A DNA stretch of 16,902 bases from an uncultured Roseiflexaceae bacterium (GCA_937974195.1 CALJIC010000170.1:1-16902), one strand, 5' to 3'; positions 7,045 through 14,524 are shown, counted from the first letter of the stretch. The notes: generated from the sequence alone by a model not told the origin. Made by a program: numbers and translations.

Positions 7045-7066
7045 GCGCACAGGATACACTGTGCGC
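7045..7066. promoter_or_regulatory. 22-bp inverted repeat upstream of the J-domain-like gene
   Basis: Perfect 8-bp arms gcgcacag (7045-7052) and ctgtgcgc (7059-7066) flank a 6-bp A/T-containing spacer (gataca). The spacer and inner arm contain, on the minus strand, the possible -10 TATCCT. The site sits 28 bp before the GTG start of the minus-strand gene and 28 bp from the -35 of the divergent SDR promoter. This size and position suit an operator for a dimeric regulator. Confidence 0.5.
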
Positions 7067-7093
7067 GGCGGAAAAACATCGGGCGTTGGGCCG

Positions 7094-7122
7094 TTGAAAA
7101 CCGGGCCGGCTTATGCTATCAT
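7094..7122 (+). promoter_or_regulatory. Strong sigma-70-type promoter for the SDR gene
   Basis: TTGAAA (7094-7099) is separated by exactly 17 bp from TATCAT (7117-7122), which also carries the extended element TG at 7114-7115. This is the most complete promoter in the window. Transcription would start near 7129, immediately in front of the hairpin at 7131. Confidence 0.75.
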
Positions 7123-7130
7123 GCAGCCGT

Positions 7131-7166
7131 AACGACGGGGAGCCAATCGCCCCGTCGTTCTTTGTT
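7131..7166 (+). terminator. Terminator-like hairpin in the SDR leader
   Basis: A perfect 10-bp stem (aacgacgggg, 7131-7140, with ccccgtcgtt, 7150-7159) and a 9-nt loop are followed by the T-rich ctttgtt (7160-7166). It has the form of an intrinsic terminator, but no plus-strand gene precedes it. It lies between the SDR promoter and the SDR start, so it is either an attenuator, the end of a very short RNA, or a 5' stabilising hairpin. Confidence 0.6.
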
Positions 7167-7169
7167 GTG

Positions 7170-8045
7170 ATGGAGCAGGCCGTGGACACAGTGGTTGTGG
7201 CAGGGGCGACGGGCGAGCTTGGCCGGCACGTCGCCGGGGCCCTCAGGCGGCGCGGCTACCGGGTGCGGGCGCTCACCCGCTCGCAGGCGCGCGCCGGGCG
7301 CATCGCGCAGGTCGCGGACGAGGTGCGCGTCGGCGACGCCACGCGCCCCGGGACGATCGCCGGGCTGTGCGACGGCGCGGCGGTCGTCTTCTCCAGCCTC
7401 GGGCAGAGCGTCAGCCTGGACTTCGCGGTGCGCGGGCCGGGCTACCGGGCGGTGGACTACGTCGGCAACCACAATCTGCTCGCGGAGGCCCGCCGCGCCG
7501 GCGTGCGGCGCTTCGTGTACGTGTCGGCCTTCGGCGCCGAGCGCTACCCGCAGCTCGCCTACATGAAGGCCCACGCCGACGTGGCCGCGGAGGTGCGGGC
7601 CTCGGGCCTGTCCTACGCGATCCTCGCGCCGACCTCGTTCTTCTCCGCCTACGCCGCGCTGGTCGAGATGGCGCGCGCCGGCCGGGGCGTGATCTTCGGC
7701 GACGGCAGCGCGCGCACCAACCCCATCCACGACGCGGACCTGGCCGAGCGCTGCGCCGACGCGGTGGCCGAGACGGAGAGCCGCGATATCCCGCTCGGCG
7801 GCCCAGAGACACTGACGCGGCGCCGGGTGGCCGAGCTGGCCTTCGAGGCCGTCGGGCGGGCGCCGAGCGTGCGCTCGCTCCCGCGGTGGAGCGCCGGCCT
7901 GCTCAGCGCGGCCGCCCGGCCGTTCGCGCCGCGCGTGTCCGAGCTGGTGGCGTTCGCGGCGGCGATGTTCACCGAGGATGTGGTGGCGCCGGCGTACGGC
8001 CAGCGCCGCATCGCGGACTACTTCCGCGAGCTGGCCGCGTCCTAG
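7170..8045 (+). CDS. NAD(P)-binding atypical SDR / NmrA-like protein
   Basis: A 291-residue Rossmann-fold protein of the atypical short-chain dehydrogenase (NmrA/SDR5-like) group. The N-terminal VVVAGATGELGRHVAGALRRRGYRVRALTR holds the GATGxxG dinucleotide loop (residues 12-18). RRFVYVSAFGA and PQLAYMKAHAD follow, the latter with Tyr and Lys at the position of the YxxxK pair. The C-terminal half (FGDGSARTNPIHDADLAERCADAV, LGGPETLTRRRVAELAFEA) is the usual substrate-side region of these NAD-dependent epimerase-like proteins. The activity could be a reductase, an epimerase or a redox sensor. ATG 7170 has no Shine-Dalgarno; GTG 7182, four codons later, has GGAG at 7172-7175 with 6-nt spacing and may be the true start. 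The leader carries a terminator-like hairpin. Confidence 0.85.
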   Translation: MEQAVDTVVVAGATGELGRHVAGALRRRGYRVRALTRSQARAGRIAQVADEVRVGDATRPGTIAGLCDGAAVVFSSLGQSVSLDFAVRGPGYRAVDYVGNHNLLAEARRAGVRRFVYVSAFGAERYPQLAYMKAHADVAAEVRASGLSYAILAPTSFFSAYAALVEMARAGRGVIFGDGSARTNPIHDADLAERCADAVAETESRDIPLGGPETLTRRRVAELAFEAVGRAPSVRSLPRWSAGLLSAAARPFAPRVSELVAFAAAMFTEDVVAPAYGQRRIADYFRELAAS

Positions 8046-8072
8046 GCGCTTCCAGCGAAGCCGCCGGGCAGC

Positions 8073-8105
8073 CGGCCGCCGACGCGAGCTTCGCACCGGC
8101 GGCCG
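8073..8105. terminator. Composite hairpin between convergent SDR and LLM genes
   Basis: A 9-bp perfect stem (cggccgccg, 8073-8081, with cggcggccg, 8097-8105) is topped by a second 4-bp stem (gcga/tcgc) with a 3-nt loop, separated by a symmetric 2x2 internal loop. It lies in the 91-bp gap between two convergent stops and is probably a bidirectional terminator. There is no strong T-run. Confidence 0.65.
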
Positions 8106-8136
8106 ATTCCTCCCGCAAACACCCGCAACGGATGCG

Positions 8137-9102
8137 CTAGAGCTTCCGCACGCGCTCCAGCACGCTCTCGGCGAAGCCGCGCAGCCCGTCGATGTCGTCC
8201 AGGTCGAGCCACTGGAGGAAGATCTCCTCGACGCCGGCGGCGGCGTACGCGCTCAGCTGCTCGACGACCTCGTCCGGCGTGCCGACGATGCGGTTGTTGC
8301 TCTCGCGCAGCGCGGCGACGGTCTCCCTGAGCGACTTTCCGGCGAACTGCTCCTGCTGGTGGCGCCAGCTGAGCCGCCGGTCGAGCTCGGCCTCATCCCG
8401 CCCGAAGAACACCGCGGTCATCATCGTGCGGCGCACCTCGCCCGGGGCGCGGCCCTGCTCGCGCAGCAGCGCGTCGAGGCGCTCCGAGCGCTCCCGGAAG
8501 CCCTCCGGAGTGAGGAACACGCCGTTCCAGATGTCGGCGTAGCGCGCGGCGAGGGGCAGCGTGCGCCGCGTGCCGTTGCCGCCGACCATGATCCGCGGCC
8601 CGCCGGGGCGCTGCGGGCGGGGCAGCAGCTCGGCCTCGCGGAGCTGGAAGAAGCGCCCCTCGAACGTCGCCGGGCCGTCGGAGCGCAGCAGGAGGTGGGC
8701 GACCTTCAGCCCCTCCTCGAAGCGGTCCATGCGCGTCTGCACGTCGCCGAGCGGGTAGCCGAACATGTGGTGCTCGCGCTCCTGCCACCCCGCGCCGAGG
8801 CCGAGGATCATCCTCCCGCCGCTCAGGTCGTCGAGCGCGAGCGCCTGGCGCGTCAGCATCACCGGGTCGCGGAACGTGACCGGCGCCACGCACGGGCCGA
8901 AGTGGATGCGCTCGGTGCGCTCGGCCAGGTGGGCCAGCGAGATCACCATCTCGAGCGAGTCCTGGTTCGGCGGCTGCGGGTCGGTGAAGTGGTCCGACCG
9001 AAACAGCCCCGCAAAGCCGGCCTGGTCGACTGTGGCGGCGATCTGCTTCCAGCGCGGCCAGTTCAGCCCCATCTGGCCTTCGATCATGATCGAGATATCC
9101 AC
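8137..9102 (-). CDS. LLM-class F420-dependent oxidoreductase
   Basis: A 321-residue luciferase-like monooxygenase (bacterial luciferase fold) protein. Typical blocks are DISIMIEGQMGLNWPRWKQI at the start, FAGLFRSDHF, IHFGPCVAPVTFRDPVMLTRQALALDDLSGGRMILGLGAGW, and MVGGNGTRRTLPLAARYADIWNG. The GGRxxLGLGAGW and VGGxGxRRTLPLAARYADxWN motifs place it with probable F420-dependent enzymes rather than true luciferases. Such enzymes reduce or oxidise small substrates using coenzyme F420 (or FMN) in the cytoplasm; the substrate is unknown. The start is GTG 9102 (codon 6 is an in-frame ATG), chosen because AGGAGG at 9108-9113 lies 5 nt upstream. It converges on the SDR gene and diverges from the GH2 gene. 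Confidence 0.9.
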   Translation of the reverse strand: MDISIMIEGQMGLNWPRWKQIAATVDQAGFAGLFRSDHFTDPQPPNQDSLEMVISLAHLAERTERIHFGPCVAPVTFRDPVMLTRQALALDDLSGGRMILGLGAGWQEREHHMFGYPLGDVQTRMDRFEEGLKVAHLLLRSDGPATFEGRFFQLREAELLPRPQRPGGPRIMVGGNGTRRTLPLAARYADIWNGVFLTPEGFRERSERLDALLREQGRAPGEVRRTMMTAVFFGRDEAELDRRLSWRHQQEQFAGKSLRETVAALRESNNRIVGTPDEVVEQLSAYAAAGVEEIFLQWLDLDDIDGLRGFAESVLERVRKL

Positions 9103-9141
9103 GCGCTCCTCCTCACACTGCGGTCACTCTCTTCGGGGGCA

Positions 9142-9147
9142 ATAGTA
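9142..9147 (-). promoter_or_regulatory. Possible -10 box for the LLM oxidoreductase
   Basis: On the minus strand this reads TACTAT within gtagTACTATtg, 40 bp before the GTG start. It is the only A/T-rich spot in the neighbourhood, and no -35 is evident. A 14-bp GC palindrome (9158-9171) lies just upstream of it. The rest of the 246-bp gap up to the GH2 gene (9148-9348) shows nothing I can name: no promoter for GH2 is convincing. Confidence 0.35.
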
Positions 9148-9348
9148 CTACACCTTGCGCCGCCGGCGGCGGCCCCCTGGCACGCCGAGTGCATCGGTTG
9201 GTCTTTCGAATGCGACGTACGCGGCGCTGGAAGCTTTCCTTCCTCAGAGCGACAGAAGAAGAGCGGTTGGAGGAGGTTGCACCTCTCCGACCCCAACACG
9301 CCGCAGAGCGGCGAGAGAAGCGGCGGAGCCGCGGGCACGGGCAGCGCC

Positions 9349-11178
9349 ATGACGAACATCGAACACGGGTTCACCAGAGATCGCGAGGACTCGCGCGCGG
9401 TCGCCGCGCACCTCAACCCGCTGCCGCGGTCGGTCGTGCGCCCGCACGAGTTCGCGCTGCTCGACGGCGCCTGGCGGTTCGCGCTCGACCTCGAGAACCG
9501 CGGGCTCGCCGAGGGCTGGCAGCGCGGCCACGACTACCTGGCGACGGCCGAGTGGCCGGGGACGATCGAGGCGTACATCGAGGGCGCCAAGGACGCGCAC
9601 CGCGAGGCGGCGCATCACGACCGCCCGGTCATCGCCTGGTACGAGCGCGAGTTCACCGTGCTGCCGGGCTGGCTGGAGGAGCCGGACCGGCTCGTGCAGC
9701 TGACCTTCGGCGCCTGCGGCTACGAGACCCGCGTGTGGCTCAACGGCCGCCTGCTGGAGACGATCGAGGGCGAGGAGGTCCACGTCGGTGAGTACACCTC
9801 GTTCAGCTACGAGCTGCCGCCCGAGCTCCTGCGGCCGGTGAACCGCCTGACCGTGCGGGTGTGCGACTCGCTGGATGAGGAGATCCCGCGCGGCAAGCAG
9901 GAGTCGCGGGTCTTCAAGCGCGGCGGCATCTGGTACCAGACGATCAGCGGCCCGGTGCGCAGCGTCTGGCTGGAGCCGGTTCTGCGCAACCGGCTCCGCT
10001 CGCGCCTCGACGTGATCAGCACGGTCGAGAACCGCATGGTGGAGTTCACCTTCACCGCCCGCGTCCACGACCCCGGCGAGTACACGTTGCACGTCGTCGT
10101 CACCCCGCGCGGCAGCGACAGGCCGCTGGCGGTGGGCGACTTCCGGCTGCCGCTGCGGGCGGGCGAGCAGCGCCAGCGGGTGGCGCTCGAGCTTCCGGGG
10201 GCCGAGCTCTGGTCGCCGGAGTCGCCGGAGCTGCTGCACCTCGTCGCCCAGCTCGCCGGCCCGGACGGCTGCGTGGCGCAGATCGAGACCCACTTCGGCC
10301 TGCGCCAGATCGAGGCGCGCGGGCGCTACGTGTACCTCAACAGCCGCCCGACCTACCTCGACGGCATCCTCTACCAGCCTGGCACCGCGACCTACGAGGA
10401 GATGCGGCGGCACATGTTCGCCATGAAGGAGCTCGGCTGCAACCTGGTGCGCATCCACATCGCCGGGATCGACCCGCGGATCTACGACCTGGCGGACGAG
10501 ATCGGGATGCTGCTGTGGGTCGAGGTGCCCAGCCCGCACAGCTCCAGCCAGCGCAGCCGCGACAACCACTGGGCCGAGCTGAGGCGCATGCTGGTGTTCG
10601 TCGGCTCGCACCCCGCGGTGGTGATCTGGAGCCTGTACAACGAGGACTGGGGCGCGCAGGATATCGCGGAGAACGCGGAGACGCGCGCCTACATCTCCGG
10701 GGTCTACGGCTACATGCGCCTGAACCACCCGCAGCTGCTGGTGGTGGACAACGACGGCTGGCACCACGTCTCGACCGAGGGGCGGCTCGAGTCGCACCTG
10801 CTGACGGCCCACCTCTACACGCCGGACCTCGACCGCTGGCGGCAGGCGCTGGGCCGGCTGGTGGCCGGCGACCTGCGGGGCGTCGCGGCGTTCCCGCTGG
10901 TGGTGGGCGATCCGTTCTTCTACCAGGGCCAGGTGCCGCTGGTGGTGAGCGAGTGGGGCGGCTTCGGCTTCTCGGCGTACGGCGGCCCGGAGGAGGCGCG
11001 CGCCAAGGCGGGGCTGATCCGCAGCTTCAAGCGCGAGATGCGCCGGCGCCCGATCGCCGGCGACGTCTACACGCAGGCGGTGAGCATCGAGGGCGAGGAC
11101 AACGGCCTCATCGACGCCCAGAGCGGGGCGCTGCAGGTGCCCGCCGGGCTGCTCGCCTCGCGCGACCTGCAGCCCTAG
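9349..11178 (+). CDS. Glycoside hydrolase family 2 (beta-galactosidase/beta-glucuronidase-like)
   Basis: A 609-residue protein with the GH2 three-domain order. The N-terminal jelly-roll sugar-binding domain covers about 35-210 (LDGAWRFALD; WYEREFTVL; FGACGYETRVWLNG; RGGIWYQTISGPVRSVWLEPV). An Ig-like domain (about 215-318) follows, then the TIM barrel (about 325-609; GILYQPGTATYEEMRRHMFAMKELGCNLVRIH). The candidate acid/base is Glu432 in SLYNEDWG and the nucleophile is Glu535 in VSEWGG. The length is like beta-glucuronidase (about 600), not LacZ (about 1,000). There is no signal peptide, so it is probably cytoplasmic and acts on imported oligosaccharides or glycosides; the sugar preference cannot be read. 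The frame is open far upstream, but the homology begins after ATG 9349; its Shine-Dalgarno is weak (acgggcag). Confidence 0.9.
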   Translation: MTNIEHGFTRDREDSRAVAAHLNPLPRSVVRPHEFALLDGAWRFALDLENRGLAEGWQRGHDYLATAEWPGTIEAYIEGAKDAHREAAHHDRPVIAWYEREFTVLPGWLEEPDRLVQLTFGACGYETRVWLNGRLLETIEGEEVHVGEYTSFSYELPPELLRPVNRLTVRVCDSLDEEIPRGKQESRVFKRGGIWYQTISGPVRSVWLEPVLRNRLRSRLDVISTVENRMVEFTFTARVHDPGEYTLHVVVTPRGSDRPLAVGDFRLPLRAGEQRQRVALELPGAELWSPESPELLHLVAQLAGPDGCVAQIETHFGLRQIEARGRYVYLNSRPTYLDGILYQPGTATYEEMRRHMFAMKELGCNLVRIHIAGIDPRIYDLADEIGMLLWVEVPSPHSSSQRSRDNHWAELRRMLVFVGSHPAVVIWSLYNEDWGAQDIAENAETRAYISGVYGYMRLNHPQLLVVDNDGWHHVSTEGRLESHLLTAHLYTPDLDRWRQALGRLVAGDLRGVAAFPLVVGDPFFYQGQVPLVVSEWGGFGFSAYGGPEEARAKAGLIRSFKREMRRRPIAGDVYTQAVSIEGEDNGLIDAQSGALQVPAGLLASRDLQP

Positions 11179-11225
11179 CGGCGCTTCGAGCCCGCCTGCC
11201 CGGAGCGCAGGCCCCCCACAAACAC

Positions 11226-11266
11226 TCAGCCGCCCGGTACCGGCGGAGCCGGCGCCGAGCGGCTGA
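11226..11266. terminator. Long hairpin between convergent GH2 and ABC operon
   Basis: 19-nt arms (11226-11244 and 11248-11266) pair at 16 of 19 positions around a 3-nt loop; the outer 8 bp (tcagccgc/gcggctga) are perfect. On the minus strand it is followed by GTGTTTGTG, so it most likely ends the ABC operon and may also stop GH2 transcripts. Confidence 0.7.
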
Positions 11267-11293
11267 AGGAAGGGATGGGACCTTGCCCCTCGC

Positions 11294-12301
11294 CTACGCC
11301 CGGATCTCCTGGCGCTGGAACAGGACGTAGCAGAGCGCGAACAGCAGGATCGTCGCCGCGACCATGGCGGTGAGCTGCGGCCAGATCAGCAGCAGGCTCT
11401 GCCCGAGCGAGAGCGGCGCGCCGAGCAGCGCCCCCTCGAGCTGCCAGGGCAGCACCAGCCCGAACGCGCGCGTGCTGGGGTTCAGCAGCCCGAGCGTCGC
11501 CTCGACGTACAGGGTGTTGGGCGAGACGCGCGCCAGCGTCTGCGCGGTCTGCACCTGCGCCAGCACCTCGTTCAGCGTGCCGCGCTCCGTCGGGCTGATC
11601 GCCTGCGCCAGCGTGCTGGCGATGATGCTCCAGAAGACCATGAAGAACAGCCAGACCGCGATCGAGGCCAGCGCCGCGGTCGCCGGCTGGCGGAACACGG
11701 TCGAGAACAGCAGCGCCACCCCCAGCCAGATCCCGCCGAAGAAGAGCGTGGCGAGCAGGAACACCAGGGCGCGCGCTGTCTCCTCGCCGCCCGGCGGCAC
11801 CCCCAGCCGCAGGATGCCCATGCCGAAGATCAGCAGCCAGATCGCCGCGAGCACCAGCGCCAGGGTGAACAGCCCGGCCAGGAACTTGCCGAGCAGCAGC
11901 GCGTCGCGGTAGATCGGCTGCGCCAGCACCCGCGCCATCGTGCGCCGGCTGAACTCGCCGTTGACCGCGTCGAACGCCAGCGCGATCGCGATCAGCGGCA
12001 CCAGGAAGGTCAGGAAGCCGACGAACGCCGGCAGCGGCTCCTGCCCGGTGGTGAACAGCCGCAGGAACAGGAACCGGTCCTGGCTGACAGTCTCGCGCAG
12101 GCCCTCGGAGGCGCCGTACACCGTGCCGAGCGCCGTCAGGACGATCAGCGCCTCCAGGATGCGCATGCGCACGCTCGTCAGGTGGTCGGCCATGTCCTTG
12201 GCCACCACCGCCCACAGGCCGGTCCACGGCGACCCCTCGCGGACGCGCTGCGGCTGGGCTGCCCGGGCGCTGGTGGTGAGTTGCTCAGTTCGCTGCAGCA
12301 T
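11294..12301 (-). CDS. ABC-2-type exporter permease
   Basis: A 335-residue integral membrane protein with about six hydrophobic segments and the ABC-2/NosY-like layout. A cytoplasmic N-terminus (WAVVAKDMADHLTSVRMRILEALIVL) leads into the first helix. A large periplasmic or extracellular part containing LRETVSQDRFLFLRLFTTGQEPLPAF lies between helices 1 and 2. Then comes AFDAVNGEFSRRTMARVLAQPIYRDALLLGKFLAG, the cytoplasmic coupling region typical of this family (the xGxxxxLLAQPI-type motif). It would form the membrane pore for the ATPase encoded just upstream. Its ATG overlaps the ATPase stop by 17 bp (12285-12301), so translation is coupled. The substrate is unknown. Confidence 0.88.
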   Translation of the reverse strand: MLQRTEQLTTSARAAQPQRVREGSPWTGLWAVVAKDMADHLTSVRMRILEALIVLTALGTVYGASEGLRETVSQDRFLFLRLFTTGQEPLPAFVGFLTFLVPLIAIALAFDAVNGEFSRRTMARVLAQPIYRDALLLGKFLAGLFTLALVLAAIWLLIFGMGILRLGVPPGGEETARALVFLLATLFFGGIWLGVALLFSTVFRQPATAALASIAVWLFFMVFWSIIASTLAQAISPTERGTLNEVLAQVQTAQTLARVSPNTLYVEATLGLLNPSTRAFGLVLPWQLEGALLGAPLSLGQSLLLIWPQLTAMVAATILLFALCYVLFQRQEIRA

Positions 12302-13235
12302 GCTGCACCCCCTCGAAGTAACGCGCGTAGATCTCGTCGAGGTCGGGCTCGTCGAGCTCCAGCTCGGTCAGCCGCCCGCCGGCCGTCACCACCGCCGCGG
12401 CCGCCTCGGCCCGCAGGTCGGACGTGGCCTCGACGACGAAGCGCGCGCCGGCCTCCTGGCGCACCGCCGACACGCCCGGCACCTTGCGCAGCGCCTCCGT
12501 GAGCGTGTCGGCCGGCCCGTCGGCGCGCAGCTCGATGCGGTAGGCGCCGCCCAGCACCCGCTGCGCCAGCTCGGGCACCGAGCCCTCCAGCACCAGCCGG
12601 CTCTTGTAGAACAGCCCGACGCGGTCGCACACCGTCTGCACTTGGTGCAGCAGGTGCGAGGAGAGCAGGATGGTGATCCCCTCGTCCTTCAGCTCGCGGA
12701 TCAGCTCCAGGAAGCGCCGCGCCGCCTCGGGGTCCAGCCCCAGCGTCGGCTCGTCCATGATGATGATCCGCGGCTGCTTGATCAGCAGCTCGGCCAGACC
12801 CAGCCGCTGGCGCATACCGCGCGAGTAGGTCCCCACCGGCCGGTCGGCCACCTCGGAGAGCTCCATGCGCGCCAGCGCCGCATCGATCCGCTGCTGGGCC
12901 TCGGCGCGCGGCAGGCCGTTCAGCCGCGCGATGTAGCCGAGGTTCTCGCGCGCGGTGAGGTCGTCGTAGAACCCGATCTGGTCGGGCAGATAGCCGACGC
13001 GCGCCTTGACGCTCAGCGGCTGGCGGGTGGGGTCGAGGCCCAGCACCCGCACCTCGCCGGAGCTCGGCTCGGTCAGGCCGAGCAGCATCAGGATCGTGGT
13101 GGTCTTCCCGGCGCCGTTCGGCCCGAGCAGGCCGAACACCTGCCCCTCGCGCACCGTCAGGTTGAGCGCGTCGACGGCCACGAAGTCACCGTAGCGCTTG
13201 GTCAGGTCGCGCGTCTCGATGACGGCAGCGCTCAT
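12285..13235 (-). CDS. ABC transporter ATP-binding protein
   Basis: A 316-residue nucleotide-binding subunit of an ABC-2 exporter. Walker A is GPNGAGKT (38-45), the Q-loop glutamine is in GYLPDQ (86), the signature is YSRGMRQRLGLAE (137-149), Walker B is IIIMDEPTLGLD (157-168) and the switch histidine is His194 in LLSSHLL. The C-terminal 100 residues (about 220-316) form the extra domain common to CcmA/NatA-type exporters (RIELRAD...VSAVRQE...LTELELDEPDLDEIYARYFEG). The ATG is placed by AGGAGGTGA (13239-13247), which overlaps the stop codon of the NEW3 gene. It is the middle gene of a three-gene operon. Confidence 0.95.
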   Translation of the reverse strand: MSAAVIETRDLTKRYGDFVAVDALNLTVREGQVFGLLGPNGAGKTTTILMLLGLTEPSSGEVRVLGLDPTRQPLSVKARVGYLPDQIGFYDDLTARENLGYIARLNGLPRAEAQQRIDAALARMELSEVADRPVGTYSRGMRQRLGLAELLIKQPRIIIMDEPTLGLDPEAARRFLELIRELKDEGITILLSSHLLHQVQTVCDRVGLFYKSRLVLEGSVPELAQRVLGGAYRIELRADGPADTLTEALRKVPGVSAVRQEAGARFVVEATSDLRAEAAAAVVTAGGRLTELELDEPDLDEIYARYFEGVQHAAAN

Positions 13236-13238
13236 AGG

Positions 13239-14417
13239 TCACCTCCTGCCGAAGCGCGCCACCGCCAGCGCCACCACCACAACTGCTGCAGCGATCAGCC
13301 CGATGCCCACGACGCCCCACAGCGTCGAGGTGACCGCGGTCACGCGGAACTCGACCGACTTGGACGCGCCTTCGGCCGGGCGCGCCGTGAAGGTGACGAC
13401 GTAGTCGCCGGCCACCGCCCGCTCCGCCGGCCGCAGGTTGGCGGTCACATCGATCTGCTGGCCGGGCGCCAGCTCCTCGACCGACGACGGCGAGAACTCG
13501 ACCGACCAGCCGGTGGGCGCGCTCGAGGTCAGCTCGATCCCGCGCACCGGCGCGGTCCCGTTGTTGCGCAGCTGCAGCTTGATGGGCGTCTCCGAGCCGA
13601 TCGTCGCCTCGCCCGAGAGCCGCCCGTCGGGCGCAGCCAGCGCCAGGTCAGGCCGGCCGACTACCTCGGCCGCCAGCCGGATCTCCGCGTTGCTCGTCTC
13701 GCTGTTCGCCTGCACGCTGAACGGGTAGGTGCCAGCCTGCACTTCATCGCTCGCCTGGGCCTCGACGCTCACCGTCTTCGACTCGCCGGCCGGCAGCGGC
13801 ACGCTGGTCACCTCCTGGCCGCTGAGGCGGAACGTCACGAAGAAGCCGTTCGGCGGCGTCGCCGCCAGCTGGACATCCGTGTCGTCGTCGCCCTCGTTCT
13901 TGAGCGTCACATTGAAGCGGAAGGTCGTCCCCGGCTGCCCGCGCAGCGTCGGCAGCTCCGACGTGAGCGTCAGCCGCGGCGGCACGCGGTCCTGCACCGT
14001 CAGGGAGATCGGCAGCTGGGCCTGCACGCTGCCCGCGCGCGCCAGGACGGTGAAGCGGTAGTCGCCGGAGGGCACGTTCGCCGGCGGCTCGACCCGCAGC
14101 GACACCGTGGCGTCGGTCCCCGGCATGACGAACACCGAGTGCACGATGCGCCCGTCGCCGCGGAAGGTCACCGACCAGTCCTCCGGAACGCCCTGCGTGG
14201 CCAGGTCGACGATCTGCGGCGAGCCGTTGCCGCGCAGCTTGAGGTTCATGGTGATCGTCTCGCCGACACCGATCACCCTCGAGGGGAAGTCTGTGAACAG
14301 GAGCAGCCCCGACTCGTCGCTCGGGGATGGCGCCTGCTGCGCCAGGGCCTTCGCCGGGAGGGCGAGGCCGAGCAGGAGGGCGACTGTCGCGCCCATAAGC
14401 GCTAGGTAGCGCCGCAT
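13239..14417 (-). CDS. Membrane-anchored surface protein with three tandem NEW3-like Ig domains
   Basis: A 392-residue protein. The signal peptide is MRRYLALMGATVALLLGLALPAKALA (1-26). Three repeats of about 105 residues follow, each ending in the NEW3 (alpha-galactosidase-associated, Ig-like) signature of a Gly/Pro-Asp-Trp type strand, a PG(T/E/Q) turn and an (S/A)GxYxF/V strand: PEDWSVTF...MPGTDATVSLRV...VPSGDYRFTV; NGFFVTF...PAGESKTVSVEA...VQAGTYPFSV; TGWSVEF...APGQQIDVTANL...AVAGDYVVTF. A C-terminal membrane helix (about 366-386, GVVGIGLIAAAVVVVALAVA) ends in RFGRR, so the protein faces outward with a short positive tail inside. No enzyme motif is present. The start is ATG 14417, chosen for GGAGG at 14425-14429. 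It is the first gene of the operon with the ABC exporter. Confidence 0.9.
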   Translation of the reverse strand: MRRYLALMGATVALLLGLALPAKALAQQAPSPSDESGLLLFTDFPSRVIGVGETITMNLKLRGNGSPQIVDLATQGVPEDWSVTFRGDGRIVHSVFVMPGTDATVSLRVEPPANVPSGDYRFTVLARAGSVQAQLPISLTVQDRVPPRLTLTSELPTLRGQPGTTFRFNVTLKNEGDDDTDVQLAATPPNGFFVTFRLSGQEVTSVPLPAGESKTVSVEAQASDEVQAGTYPFSVQANSETSNAEIRLAAEVVGRPDLALAAPDGRLSGEATIGSETPIKLQLRNNGTAPVRGIELTSSAPTGWSVEFSPSSVEELAPGQQIDVTANLRPAERAVAGDYVVTFTARPAEGASKSVEFRVTAVTSTLWGVVGIGLIAAAVVVVALAVARFGRR

Positions 14418-14464
14418 AGCACAGCCTCCGTCAGTGTGTTGCTTTCGACCACAGTCTGGAGCGC

Positions 14465-14487
14465 GCGCCGCGGCTCTGCCGCGGCGC
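14465..14487. other. Perfect 10-bp hairpin in the leader of the NEW3-ABC operon
   Basis: Arms gcgccgcggc (14465-14474) and gccgcggcgc (14478-14487) flank a 3-nt loop. It lies between the predicted transcription start (near 14502, minus strand) and the Shine-Dalgarno, in a leader of about 85 nt. It could affect mRNA stability or act in attenuation; no T-run follows it. Confidence 0.6.
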
Positions 14488-14509
14488 ACGAAGCCCGCTC
14501 CGCACACTG

Positions 14510-14515
14510 GTATAA
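14510..14515 (-). promoter_or_regulatory. -10-like box for the NEW3-ABC operon
   Basis: On the minus strand this reads TTATAC in ggTTATACC. No -35 hexamer is present; its place is taken by the end of the 11-bp direct-repeat array, as in activator-dependent promoters. On the plus strand the same bases read TGGTATAAC, an extended -10, so a divergent promoter cannot be excluded. Confidence 0.5.
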
Positions 14516-14524
14516 CCCAGCTTT

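Noticed and set aside
9158..9171. 14-bp GC palindrome as a specific operator
   Set aside because: Short GC-only palindromes are expected by chance in DNA of this composition.
11940..14405. 821-codon plus-strand frame antisense to the ABC/NEW3 operon
   Set aside because: It is antisense to genes with Walker motifs and NEW3 repeats; its His/Arg/Gln-rich composition is typical of a GC shadow.
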